A DNA stretch of 64,000 nt, taken from positions 3,162,001 to 3,226,000 of the forward strand of contig NZ_CBDIIJ010000002.1 in assembly GCF_965279675.1 (NCBI RefSeq). The letters are read 5' to 3'. The notes beneath the pieces were generated by a model, which was not told where the DNA came from, searched no databases, and was given only the letters and a program-made list of their open reading frames with translations. The position numbers and the translations under genes were made by a program. The DNA is from Mucisphaera sp965279675. GTDB lineage: Bacteria; Planctomycetota; Phycisphaerae; Phycisphaerales; Phycisphaeraceae. Below are positions 53,400-61,174 of the stretch, piece after piece. Each line of letters starts with the position of its first letter. The stretch's first letter is position 1.

Positions 53400-53819
53400 A
53401 TGGCCTACTGGCTCATCAAAACCGAACCCTCCACCTGGTCCTGGAACGACCAGACCTCCGCCAAAGGCAAACGCACCCACTGGGATGGCGTCCGCAACCA
53501 CGTCGCCAAGCAACACCTCCAGGCCATGAAGAAAGCCGACCGCTGCTTCTTCTACCACTCCGTCAACGAAAAGCAGATCGTCGGCGTCGTCGAAGTCGTC
53601 AAGCAAGCCTACCCCGACCCCTCCGACGAAAAAGGCCAGTTCGTCATGGTCGACGTCAAAGCCATCGCCCCCCTCCCCACCCCCGTTACCCTCGCCGACA
53701 TCAAAGCCGAACCCAAACTCAAAGACATGGTCCTCGTCAACAACTCCCGCCTCTCCGTCCAGCCCGTCACCGCCGCCGAATGGAAACACATCTGCAAGAT
53801 GGCCGGCTACAAGGACTGA
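53400..53819 (+). CDS. EVE-domain protein
   Basis: This 139-residue protein is a single EVE (PUA-like) domain: it starts MAYWLIKTEPSTWSWND, then THWDGVRNHVAKQHLQAMKKADRCFFYHS and IVGVVEVVKQAYPDP. Family members bind modified nucleic acid bases. It begins 8 bases after gltX, so it may share its transcript. A role in modified RNA or DNA recognition is inferred from the family. Confidence 0.9.
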   Translation: MAYWLIKTEPSTWSWNDQTSAKGKRTHWDGVRNHVAKQHLQAMKKADRCFFYHSVNEKQIVGVVEVVKQAYPDPSDEKGQFVMVDVKAIAPLPTPVTLADIKAEPKLKDMVLVNNSRLSVQPVTAAEWKHICKMAGYKD

Positions 53820-53875
53820 CCTCACGCAATCCCCTACACTGCCACCCCTAAATTCATGATCCACAGGAGAAAACG

Positions 53876-54778
53876 ATGTCCCTCATCGTCACTGGCGCCG
53901 TCTGCATCGATAAAGTCGAAACCCCCACCAACACCGCCGAAGAGCAGCTAGGCGGCTCAGGCATCTACTTTCCCGCGGCTGCCTCCTTCTTCACCCAGCC
54001 CCGCGTCCTCGCCGCCGTCGGCGAAGACTTCCCCGACGACTTCCTCGCCACCTTCGACCACTTCAACATCGACCGCCGAGGACTCGAAGTCCGCAAAGGC
54101 TCCAAAACCTTCCGCTGGCACGGCAAGTACCACGAGAACATGAACGACCGCGACACCGTCGGCATCGAACTCAACATCCTCCTCGAAGACCCGCCCAGCC
54201 TTCCCGAGGTCTACAGCGACTCCGAATACGTCTTCCTCGCCGTCGACCGACCCTCCAACCAGCTCAACCTCCTCAACAGCGTCCCCAACCGCAAAATCGC
54301 CGTGATGGACACCATCGACCTCTACATCAACACCCAGAAAGATGAACTCGTCGAAGTCATCAAAAAGGTCGACGGACTCATCGTCAACGACGCCGAAGCC
54401 AAAGACCTCACCGGCCACCGCGACGTCGTCAGCGCCGCCCTCGAACTCGAAAAACTCGGCCCCAAGTTCATCATCATCAAAAAAGGCGAGCATGGCGTCG
54501 TCATGAAACACGCCGACGGCTGGGCCGCCCTCCCCGCCTACCCCGCACAGAAAGTCGTCGACCCCACCGGAGCCGGCGACTCCTTCGCAGGAGCCATGAT
54601 GGGCTACCTCGCCGAAGCCGGCGACAGCTCACTCAGCACCCTCCGCAAGGCCCTCGCCTACGGCACCATCGCCGCCAGCTTCAACATCGAAGACTTCTCC
54701 CTCACACGCATGAAAACCCTCACCCGCGCCGACATCGACAACCGCCTCAAAGAGTTCATCCAGATCACTCAGATCTGA
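53876..54778 (+). CDS. PfkB-family carbohydrate kinase
   Basis: This 300-residue ribokinase-fold enzyme has the family signature DPTGAGDSFAGAMMGYL (about 231-247) with the catalytic Asp, and an early GGSGIYFPAAASFF glycine-rich segment. The central lid region reads DGLIVNDAEAKDLTG. AGGAG precedes the ATG, and a strong hairpin terminator follows. Sugar or nucleoside substrate cannot be read from sequence. Confidence 0.9.
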   Translation: MSLIVTGAVCIDKVETPTNTAEEQLGGSGIYFPAAASFFTQPRVLAAVGEDFPDDFLATFDHFNIDRRGLEVRKGSKTFRWHGKYHENMNDRDTVGIELNILLEDPPSLPEVYSDSEYVFLAVDRPSNQLNLLNSVPNRKIAVMDTIDLYINTQKDELVEVIKKVDGLIVNDAEAKDLTGHRDVVSAALELEKLGPKFIIIKKGEHGVVMKHADGWAALPAYPAQKVVDPTGAGDSFAGAMMGYLAEAGDSSLSTLRKALAYGTIAASFNIEDFSLTRMKTLTRADIDNRLKEFIQITQI

Positions 54779-54801
54779 CCCACCCGGCACATGCACCAAA
54801 T

Positions 54802-54839
54802 AAAAAAAGGCCGCTCGCTCAACGAGAGCGGCTCTTTTT
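54802..54839. terminator. Bidirectional rho-independent terminator
   Basis: Arms 54810-54816 and 54826-54832 pair as GCCGCTC/GAGCGGC. T-rich sequence follows on the plus strand (54833-54839), and seven A precede the first arm, giving T on the minus strand. It sits between the convergent PfkB kinase and UDP-glucose dehydrogenase genes. Confidence 0.88.
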
Positions 54840-54859
54840 ATTTCAAAAATGTCGGTGTA

Positions 54860-56227
54860 TTAACCCGTCACCGCCTCCCGCCCCACCGAGTGATACACAA
54901 ACCCAGCCTCACGCATCGCCGCCGGGCTGTACAGATTACGCCCGTCAAACACCACAGGCGTCCGCATCAGCTCACGCATCCGACCGAAATCCGGATGCTT
55001 GAACTCATCCCAGTCCGTGCTGATCACCAGCGCATCCACGCCCTTGATCGCCTCGGTCGCGCTGCTCGCGTACGAAATCCGATCGCCCATCACCTGCTTC
55101 GCCGTCTCATGCGCCACTGGATCGTGCGCAACGATCTCCGCACCCCGCTGGAGCATCGCTTCCATCACCGTGATCGAAGGCGCCTCCCGAATATCATCCG
55201 TCCCCGGCTTGAAGGCAATCCCCCACACCGCCACCTTCACACCCTTCATGTCAGCCGGACCGTCCCCGCCCCCAAAGTGCCGATCCACCTTGTCCATAAA
55301 CAGCGTGCGCTGGTGCTGATTAACCCGGTGCACCGCCGACAACAACTGCGTCGGCCGCCCCGCCTCCTCACCCATCGACACACAGGCCAGTACATCCTTT
55401 GGGAAACACGAGCCCCCATACCCCAGACCCGGGTAAAGAAACTGGTTCCCGATCCGCTTGTCCGAGCACATCCCCCGACGAACCTCATCCACGTTCGCCC
55501 CATACGACTCGCACAACCCCGCGATCTCATTGATGAACGAGATCTTCGTCGCCAGCATCGCGTTCGACGCGTACTTCACCATCTCCGCCGAAGGAATATC
55601 CATCACAAAGATGGGATTCCCCTGACGCACAAAAGGCGTATACAAATCCCGCAGCCGCCGACCCGCATCCTCCGAATCCACACCGAGCACCACCCGGTCC
55701 GGACGGTTGAAGTCATGGATCGCCGCCCCCTCCTTCAGAAACTCCGGATTAGACGCCATCAGAAACGGCTTCTTCGTCCGCGCCGAAATCTCCGCTCGCA
55801 CCTTCGCGTTGGTCCCAACCGGCACCGTCGACTTCACGATGACGATCTTCGCCTTCTCCACACCCGAACCCATCCCCGTCGGACCCTCCGCCGCCTCGAT
55901 CGCATCCCCGATATCCCGGGCCGCCGCCAGCACGTACTTCAGGTCCGCCCGCCCGTTCTCATCCGAAGGCGTCCCCACACAGATAAAGATCGCCTCCGCC
56001 GAACCATAAGCAGCCTGCTTGTCCAGCGTAAAGTTCAGCCGCCCCGCCTTGGCATTCCGCTCAATCAGATCGTCCAGGCCAGGCTCGTAAATCGGCGACT
56101 CGCCCCGATTCAGACGATCAATCTTCGCCGGATCCACATCCAGACAAACCACGTCATTGCCCGTATTCGAGAGACAGGTGCCGGTCACCAGACCGACATA
56201 CCCGGTTCCAACCATCGTAATTCGCAT
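54860..56227 (-). CDS. ugd: UDP-glucose 6-dehydrogenase
   Basis: This 455-residue NAD enzyme makes UDP-glucuronate for envelope polysaccharides. It begins MRITMVGTGYVGLVTGTCLS, carries KSTVPVGTNAKVR, and has the catalytic Cys in YGGSCFPKDVLACVSM. ATG 56227 is chosen in place of a longer TTG-start frame. With the glycosyltransferases at 47-50 kb, a polysaccharide role fits, though they are not in one operon. Confidence 0.95.
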   Translation of the reverse strand: MRITMVGTGYVGLVTGTCLSNTGNDVVCLDVDPAKIDRLNRGESPIYEPGLDDLIERNAKAGRLNFTLDKQAAYGSAEAIFICVGTPSDENGRADLKYVLAAARDIGDAIEAAEGPTGMGSGVEKAKIVIVKSTVPVGTNAKVRAEISARTKKPFLMASNPEFLKEGAAIHDFNRPDRVVLGVDSEDAGRRLRDLYTPFVRQGNPIFVMDIPSAEMVKYASNAMLATKISFINEIAGLCESYGANVDEVRRGMCSDKRIGNQFLYPGLGYGGSCFPKDVLACVSMGEEAGRPTQLLSAVHRVNQHQRTLFMDKVDRHFGGGDGPADMKGVKVAVWGIAFKPGTDDIREAPSITVMEAMLQRGAEIVAHDPVAHETAKQVMGDRISYASSATEAIKGVDALVISTDWDEFKHPDFGRMRELMRTPVVFDGRNLYSPAAMREAGFVYHSVGREAVTG

Positions 56228-56413
56228 CGGAAGCGGTCTCCGCAAAGGTCATTCTCAGAACCGGCCGCAAAGGCCGCCCAAACCCCCAAAAGCCGGACAC
56301 ACGAATCCGGGCAGGCAGTTTAGCCGCCAACCCGCTTCCCGTTGCTACGATGTGGGACGCGGCCACCTCTGAACTCGGCCGAATCCCGCCCCAAATGCAG
56401 TGAGACGAAGACC

Positions 56414-58048
56414 ATGGCGACCAAGGTCAACAAAGTAGAAGAACTCAAGAAGGTCAAGGACGGTTATGACGTCCTGCAGGACCTGCTCAGATATTCCGAC
56501 TCGGGTGATTACGACGCCATCCCCGAAGATGATGCAGCACAACGATTTAAGTGGTTCGGCATCTACCGCCAGAAGCCCAACAACGGCCACTTTATGCTCC
56601 GAATCCGCGTGCCCGCCGGACAGCTCACCCCCACCCAGCTCCGCGGCATCGCTCAGATCACCGAAGAACGCGCCCGAGGCTTCGGCGATATCACCACCCG
56701 ACAGACCATCCAGCTCCACTGGCTCACAACCTCAGACCTCCGACCCGTCTTCGAAGCCCTCTACGACCTCAAGCTCAACTCCGTCTTCGCCTGTGGCGAC
56801 GCACCCCGAAACGTCGTCGGATGCCCCCTCGCCGGCGTCCTCAAGGACGAGATCATCGACTCCTCCGAACACGCCAGGCAGATCTCCGACATGTTCGTCG
56901 AAGCCGGACGCGAGTTCTCCAACCTCCCCCGCAAGTTCAAGCCCTCAATAGGCGGCTGCCGGATCCACTGCCACCAGCCCCAGATCAACTGCTTCGGCTT
57001 CTACGGAGCCACCCACGACGGCGAGCCCGGCTACGGCCTCCTCGTCGGCGGCGGACTCTCATCCACACCGCACTTTGGCCAGCCGATGCACGCCTTCATC
57101 AAGCCCGACCAGGTCGTCGAGGTCGCCCGCGCCATCGCCGTTGTCTTCCGCGACCACGGCTACCGCGACAAACGCACACGAGCCCGCCTCAAGTTCCTCG
57201 TCGCCGATAAGGGCTGGCAGTGGACCCGCGACGCCATCGAGTCCGTCCTCGGCTACAAGCTCATCCGCGACGAAGCGCTCGGCAACCCCCCCGCCGTCCA
57301 CTCCGACCACATGGGCATCGGCGAACAGAAAGACGGCAACCACTACGTCGGCATCCCCATCGAACGCGGCCGCCTCACCGCCAAAAACATGGCCGACGCC
57401 GCCGACCTCGCCGAGAAACACGCCACCGGCGACCAGCGCATCCGCCTCACCGGCAAGCAGAACATGATCCTGCTCGACGTCCCCGAGCAAAACCTCTCCA
57501 CCCTCACCAACGAACTCGACAACGCAGGCCTCACCCCCACCGCGCACCGACTCCGCGACCTGCTGATCTCCTGCACCGGCTCCGAGTTCTGCAACCTCGC
57601 CGTCGTCGAAACCAAACACCGCGCCGGCCGCGTCCTCAAATACCTCGAAGACAACACCGAGCTCGACCAGGACCTCGCCATCAGCTTCACCGGCTGCCCC
57701 AACGCCTGCTCCCAGTACCAGGTCGCCGACATCGGCCTCACCGGCATCCCCGTCGTCCTCAAGGACAAGAAGGACGAAAACGGCAAGCCCCTCAAGGTCG
57801 ACGGCTACAACGTCCTGCTCTCCGCCCGACTCGGCACCGACCCCCGCTTCGGCGAAGTCATCGCCAAAAAAGTCGAAGGCGACAAGGTCCACCTCGCCCT
57901 CAAATCACTCATCGACCACTACATGGACGAACGCATCGACGACGGCGAAACCTTCACCATGTGGGTCGACCGCAACGACCCCGAGTACCTCCAGTCACTC
58001 ATCACCGCCCCCGTCGACGCCGAGGACGCCGTCCCGCTCACCGCCTGA
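56414..58048 (+). CDS. Siroheme ferredoxin-type nitrite/sulfite reductase
   Basis: This 544-residue enzyme has the [4Fe-4S]-siroheme binding Cys set as Cys387-x5-Cys393 (SCTGSEFC) and Cys428-x3-Cys432 (TGCPNACS). It has two half-domains of the family, the first with GFGDITTRQTIQLHW. The six-electron reduction of nitrite to ammonia (NirA type) is the favoured reading; sulfite reduction is possible and cannot be ruled out. No nitrate reductase, nitrite transporter or sulfate genes are adjacent. Confidence 0.88.
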   Translation: MATKVNKVEELKKVKDGYDVLQDLLRYSDSGDYDAIPEDDAAQRFKWFGIYRQKPNNGHFMLRIRVPAGQLTPTQLRGIAQITEERARGFGDITTRQTIQLHWLTTSDLRPVFEALYDLKLNSVFACGDAPRNVVGCPLAGVLKDEIIDSSEHARQISDMFVEAGREFSNLPRKFKPSIGGCRIHCHQPQINCFGFYGATHDGEPGYGLLVGGGLSSTPHFGQPMHAFIKPDQVVEVARAIAVVFRDHGYRDKRTRARLKFLVADKGWQWTRDAIESVLGYKLIRDEALGNPPAVHSDHMGIGEQKDGNHYVGIPIERGRLTAKNMADAADLAEKHATGDQRIRLTGKQNMILLDVPEQNLSTLTNELDNAGLTPTAHRLRDLLISCTGSEFCNLAVVETKHRAGRVLKYLEDNTELDQDLAISFTGCPNACSQYQVADIGLTGIPVVLKDKKDENGKPLKVDGYNVLLSARLGTDPRFGEVIAKKVEGDKVHLALKSLIDHYMDERIDDGETFTMWVDRNDPEYLQSLITAPVDAEDAVPLTA

Positions 58049-58076
58049 TAGTTCTACCTCCCCTCAGGATGGCCGT

Positions 58077-58116
58077 GGTCACGTGGAACATCCGCCATGG
58101 CGGACCAGCCGTGACC
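58077..58116. repeat. Nested inverted repeat between convergent genes
   Basis: An outer 7-bp repeat (GGTCACG 58077-58083 with CGTGACC 58110-58116) encloses a perfect 12-base palindrome CCGCCATGGCGG (58092-58103). There is no T tract. It lies 30 bases after the reductase stop and may stabilise or end both convergent transcripts. Confidence 0.6.
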
Positions 58117-58135
58117 TCACCCATGCGCACGCAAC

Positions 58136-58549
58136 CTACGAGTGCTGAATCACAAACTGCACCAGCAGCAGCATCGCCCAGAACGACGGGAACGCGCTGA
58201 TGACCACCGCCACGCGCGCCAGCGTCCGCGCCGTCGGCTCACGCAGCCGCGCGATCAACTCGCAGATCGCGATCACCAGAATCACCACCCCATACTTCAG
58301 CAAGACCAGCCCGTTGAACCCCAACGCCATGTAAATCGAATTCGCAATCGGGTTCGCCTCACGACCCCCAAGGTTCAAGATCAGCCACGTGAACATCAGG
58401 TCCATCGAAGAGACCAGCACGAACCACGCATACTCATCGGGAAAACGAACCTGCAAAGAACGTAGTCGTGACAGCCTGGATGATCGCGCTTCTGAAGCTT
58501 TCGAGGCCTCATCAGCGGGGGGGCCGGGCTGAATCGATCCACGACTCAT
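58136..58549 (-). CDS. DUF5658-like small membrane protein
   Basis: This 137-residue protein has a charged N-terminus of ~40 residues and then about three or four membrane helices. The second segment SSMDLMFTWLILNLGGREANPIANSIYMALG matches the D-x-x-T and GGREANP pattern of DUF5658. The function of this family is unknown. It begins just upstream of the amidohydrolase 3' end on the same strand (15 bases apart), so it may be in the same transcript. Confidence 0.78.
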   Translation of the reverse strand: MSRGSIQPGPPADEASKASEARSSRLSRLRSLQVRFPDEYAWFVLVSSMDLMFTWLILNLGGREANPIANSIYMALGFNGLVLLKYGVVILVIAICELIARLREPTARTLARVAVVISAFPSFWAMLLLVQFVIQHS

Positions 58550-58564
58550 AGAACCATCCTAGCC

Positions 58565-59806
58565 CTAAACAGGCACCATCGATAGTCTTTTTCTACCACT
58601 TAAAGCCGATTCGAGAGGATCACCCGACCCGTTAGACCCAATCTCAACCGAGGCCAAACCCGCCAACAGCCCAGCTTCAAACGTAAACAACCCCGGATCC
58701 AATGCCAGCGCCCGCGCCCCGTTCACCGTCGCCATCCCCAGCAACAACCCTGCGTCCGCGCCATCCCGCTCCCACAACCGAACCATCTGCGGCCACACGC
58801 CAAGCGGATCTGCTTCATCCTCAGGCTGACACAAAAGCCCATCCGTCCCCAGACACACATTCACTCCCCGCTCCAAAAGCTCCCGATACCGATGCCCCTC
58901 CCGCCCACCATGCGGGTGCCCGAAGTAATCCGCCGCTACCGGGCAGTAAGCCACCGACGCCCCCGTATCCGCCAGCAGCAACACATCCCGATCATCCAAA
59001 TAGTGCGCGTGCGCCAGCAACCACGGCGTCCGCCGCATCGCCCCCTCCATCCAGTACGCCGGGCTCCAACCCTGGCAGTAACGCCACTCCCCATCACCCG
59101 GCCAACGCCCGATCCGCTCCAGAAACTGCCGGCAAGCCCCGTCACCCCGGGCCACCAGCGCCAACTCCTCAAGCAACTCACAAAAATGCGTCGCCACCGG
59201 CCGCCCCGACCTAGCCGCCGCCGCATAAACAGCCTGCCCCGCCGAATACGGCGCATGCGGCTGCCACCCCACACCCTCCGGTGCTCCCCGCGCAATCCGT
59301 GCCAACGCAGCGTCGTGATGAGGGGCCCCAATCCCAAAAAGCTCCAGAAACGTCACCCCCAGCACCCCCGCCTCCAGCCGCAGCTCCGCCGCCACCTCGT
59401 GACTGGCTATATCCCCAATAGCCCCCACCCCAGCCGCCCAACTCTGCTTCAGCCCCTCCTCGACCGACCTCCGATAAGCACTCCCCGCCGCTTCCGGTTT
59501 CTCATGCAGCCCCTCTGCCATCCCCCGCAGCATCTCCACCCACCCGAAAAAGCCTCCTTCCGCCTCATAAGCCCGCCGCCCCAGCGACGTCAGCTCCAGA
59601 TGCGCATGCGCATTCACCATCGCTGGCAGCAGCAACCGCCCCTCCAGCCGCACAACCTCCCCGCCACCAGCCAGACTCTCAGGCGACCCCACCGCCACCA
59701 CGCGAAGCGGATCACGCTCAACCAGCACCCCGCCCGGCCGAAAATCCGTCCCGACAGCGTCCCGAACGGCATCAGCCACATACAACGTCCGTTCAGGCTT
59801 ATTCAC
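58565..59806 (-). CDS. Amidohydrolase / cytosine-deaminase-like metal hydrolase
   Basis: This 413-residue protein of the amidohydrolase superfamily has HAH (67-69) in AMVNAHAHLELTS. Further metal-site residues are in THFCELLEE (His), LLAHAHYLDD (His) and CLGTDGLLC (Asp). It resembles TRZ/ATZ-type deaminases and chlorohydrolases that act on purine, pterin or adenosine-type rings, including those of the futalosine menaquinone route. The GTG at 59806 is chosen with GGGAG 5 bases before it; GTG 59836 and ATG 59824 are alternatives. Confidence 0.83.
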   Translation of the reverse strand: MNKPERTLYVADAVRDAVGTDFRPGGVLVERDPLRVVAVGSPESLAGGGEVVRLEGRLLLPAMVNAHAHLELTSLGRRAYEAEGGFFGWVEMLRGMAEGLHEKPEAAGSAYRRSVEEGLKQSWAAGVGAIGDIASHEVAAELRLEAGVLGVTFLELFGIGAPHHDAALARIARGAPEGVGWQPHAPYSAGQAVYAAAARSGRPVATHFCELLEELALVARGDGACRQFLERIGRWPGDGEWRYCQGWSPAYWMEGAMRRTPWLLAHAHYLDDRDVLLLADTGASVAYCPVAADYFGHPHGGREGHRYRELLERGVNVCLGTDGLLCQPEDEADPLGVWPQMVRLWERDGADAGLLLGMATVNGARALALDPGLFTFEAGLLAGLASVEIGSNGSGDPLESALSGRKRLSMVPV

Positions 59807-59920
59807 GCGGTCTCCCGTAGGCATCCGATGGTTCACCCTATCGGCGCTTTTTCCGCGCCGTTGGTGTATTTTGCACGATATCAGTCAAGCTTGGCAGTAT
59901 GGGCCGAAAGGGCAATCGTG

Positions 59921-60799
59921 ATGAATCGTTCTCTGTTAGCTCTCGTCCTCCTCAGTTCCCTCTACCTCTCCGGCTGCGCCGCGCAGGAACGCATCGACCA
60001 GCTCGAGTCGATGAACCAGCGCGCCGAAGCCCAGATCATCGAACTCACCACCCGCCTGGAAGAAGCCAAAGCCACCATCCAGGCCATGCGTGACGCCCCG
60101 CCCCCCCAGGACCCCGTCCTCCTCCTCGAACTCGAAGGCCTCCGCCAGGAACGCGCCCGACTCGCCGCCGCCCTCGAAGAAGCCCAGCAGCTCCTCCGCG
60201 AAGCCGGCGCCTCCCGCGTCCTGCCCGAAGACCTCAACCGCCCGCTCAGCCGCCTCGCAGAGGCCAACAGCGACATCATGGAGTACGACGCCGAACGCGC
60301 CCTCATCCGCTTCAAGAGCGACCTCACCTTCCCGCCCGGCTCCGCCGAAGTCAGCCCCGCCGCCGCGACCGGCCTCGCCCGACTCGCCCGCGTCCTCAAC
60401 ACCGACGCCGCCGCCGATTACGAAGTCCGCATCCTCGGACACACCGACAACGTCCCCATCTCCAACCCCGGCACCCGCGAGAAGCACCCCACCAACTGGC
60501 ACCTCTCCGTCCACCGCGCCATCGGCGTCATGGAAGCCCTCAGTGAAAACGGCGTCCCAACCTCACGCATGGGCGTCGCCGGCTACGGCCCCTACCGACC
60601 TCTCGAAGCCAACACCGCTTCCGGCAACGCCGTCAACCGACGCGTCGAAATCGTCCTCGTCCCCCTCGACGACGCCCCCGGCACACCCACCGAGCTCGAC
60701 ACCCCCGCCCCCCAGACACAGGCAAACGCAGCACCACCCGCGGCCACCCCGGCGAACCCCGACACCACCCGTGTCAGCCGCCCCCTCATCGCCAAGTAA
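59921..60799 (+). CDS. OmpA-family peptidoglycan-associated lipoprotein
   Basis: This 292-residue lipoprotein has a lipobox LSGC with Cys19, then a coiled coil (about 22-115) and a C-terminal OmpA domain. The latter shows LGHTDNVPI, TNWHLSVHRAIGVMEAL and NRRVEIVL, with the Asp and Arg that bind diaminopimelate in peptidoglycan. It thus likely ties a lipid-anchored coiled coil to the cell wall. The tail is Ala/Pro-rich and predicted disordered. A strong terminator follows. Confidence 0.92.
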   Translation: MNRSLLALVLLSSLYLSGCAAQERIDQLESMNQRAEAQIIELTTRLEEAKATIQAMRDAPPPQDPVLLLELEGLRQERARLAAALEEAQQLLREAGASRVLPEDLNRPLSRLAEANSDIMEYDAERALIRFKSDLTFPPGSAEVSPAAATGLARLARVLNTDAAADYEVRILGHTDNVPISNPGTREKHPTNWHLSVHRAIGVMEALSENGVPTSRMGVAGYGPYRPLEANTASGNAVNRRVEIVLVPLDDAPGTPTELDTPAPQTQANAAPPAATPANPDTTRVSRPLIAK

Positions 60800-60826
60800 G
60801 CATCCAGACACAAAAACCAACCCACC

Positions 60827-60853
60827 AAGCCGGCCCACAAGGCCGGCTTTTTT
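60827..60853 (+). terminator. Rho-independent terminator of the OmpA gene
   Basis: A perfect 9-bp GC-rich repeat (arms 60827-60835 and 60841-60849) is followed by six T. Confidence 0.93.
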
Positions 60854-60871
60854 CTTGTCCACACCGCCAAC

Positions 60872-60905
60872 AAAAAGAGGCGCCGGCCACAAGGGCCGAC
60901 ACCTC
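60872..60905 (-). terminator. Minus-strand rho-independent terminator with no known gene
   Basis: Arms 60877-60888 and 60894-60905 pair with 10 of 12 bases. On the minus strand the hairpin is followed by CTTTTT-type sequence (60872-60876). It faces the OmpA terminator and implies a minus-strand transcript coming from its right. Confidence 0.7.
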
Positions 60906-61043
60906 AGGGGGGGGTGGTGGTCCGTCCACGCTCAGCCGCAGCCGAACGCCATATGTCGAATCTCAATGAGAGCGCACAACTGCCGGTCAGCGTCCTCTCA
61001 AATCAAAGCTGTCAGCCAGAAATGCCCGCAAGACATTTCTGAT
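60872..61043 (-). ncRNA. Candidate small noncoding RNA, about 172 nt
   Basis: No minus-strand coding frame lies between this terminator and the ABC gene at 61175, yet a terminator faces left. On the minus strand TTGACG (61071-61076), a 16-base spacer and TTTACT (61049-61054) could start a transcript near 61043. The RNA would open with a 7-bp hairpin (AGAAATG/CATTTCT), carry a GAGAG/CTCTC stem-loop and a GCGTTC/GAGCGT-type stem, an 8-C run, and end in the terminator. I do not recognise it as 6S, SRP, tmRNA or RNase P RNA. Confidence 0.4.
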
Positions 61044-61048
61044 AAGAA

Positions 61049-61076
61049 AGTAAACAACAGCACCGCCCAACGTCAA
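61049..61076 (-). promoter_or_regulatory. Putative promoter of the candidate small RNA
   Basis: TTGACG and TTTACT (4 of 6 matches) are 16 bases apart, the same spacing as the DAHP-synthase leader promoter in this window. The remaining 98 bases up to the ABC gene show no other element I can defend, apart from a TATAAG at 61141-61146 that could serve that gene. Confidence 0.4.
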
Positions 61077-61174
61077 GCATCAATCCGCAAATTGGCAACC
61101 TGGCAAAGATCAAACAGCCAACAACACCAAAAAAGCGTTCTATAAGACCCCGCCTCTGGTATCCTCCACCACGC

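Noticed and set aside
57220..58200. A plus-strand frame of 326 codons overlapping the nitrite/sulfite reductase
   Set aside because: Arg/Pro/His-rich shadow in another frame of a gene whose Cys motifs are unambiguous.
61016..61041. AGAAATG/CATTTCT hairpin as a terminator or riboswitch for the sugar importer
   Set aside because: There is no T tract on the plus strand and no known riboswitch pattern. It fits better as the 5' hairpin of the minus-strand candidate RNA.
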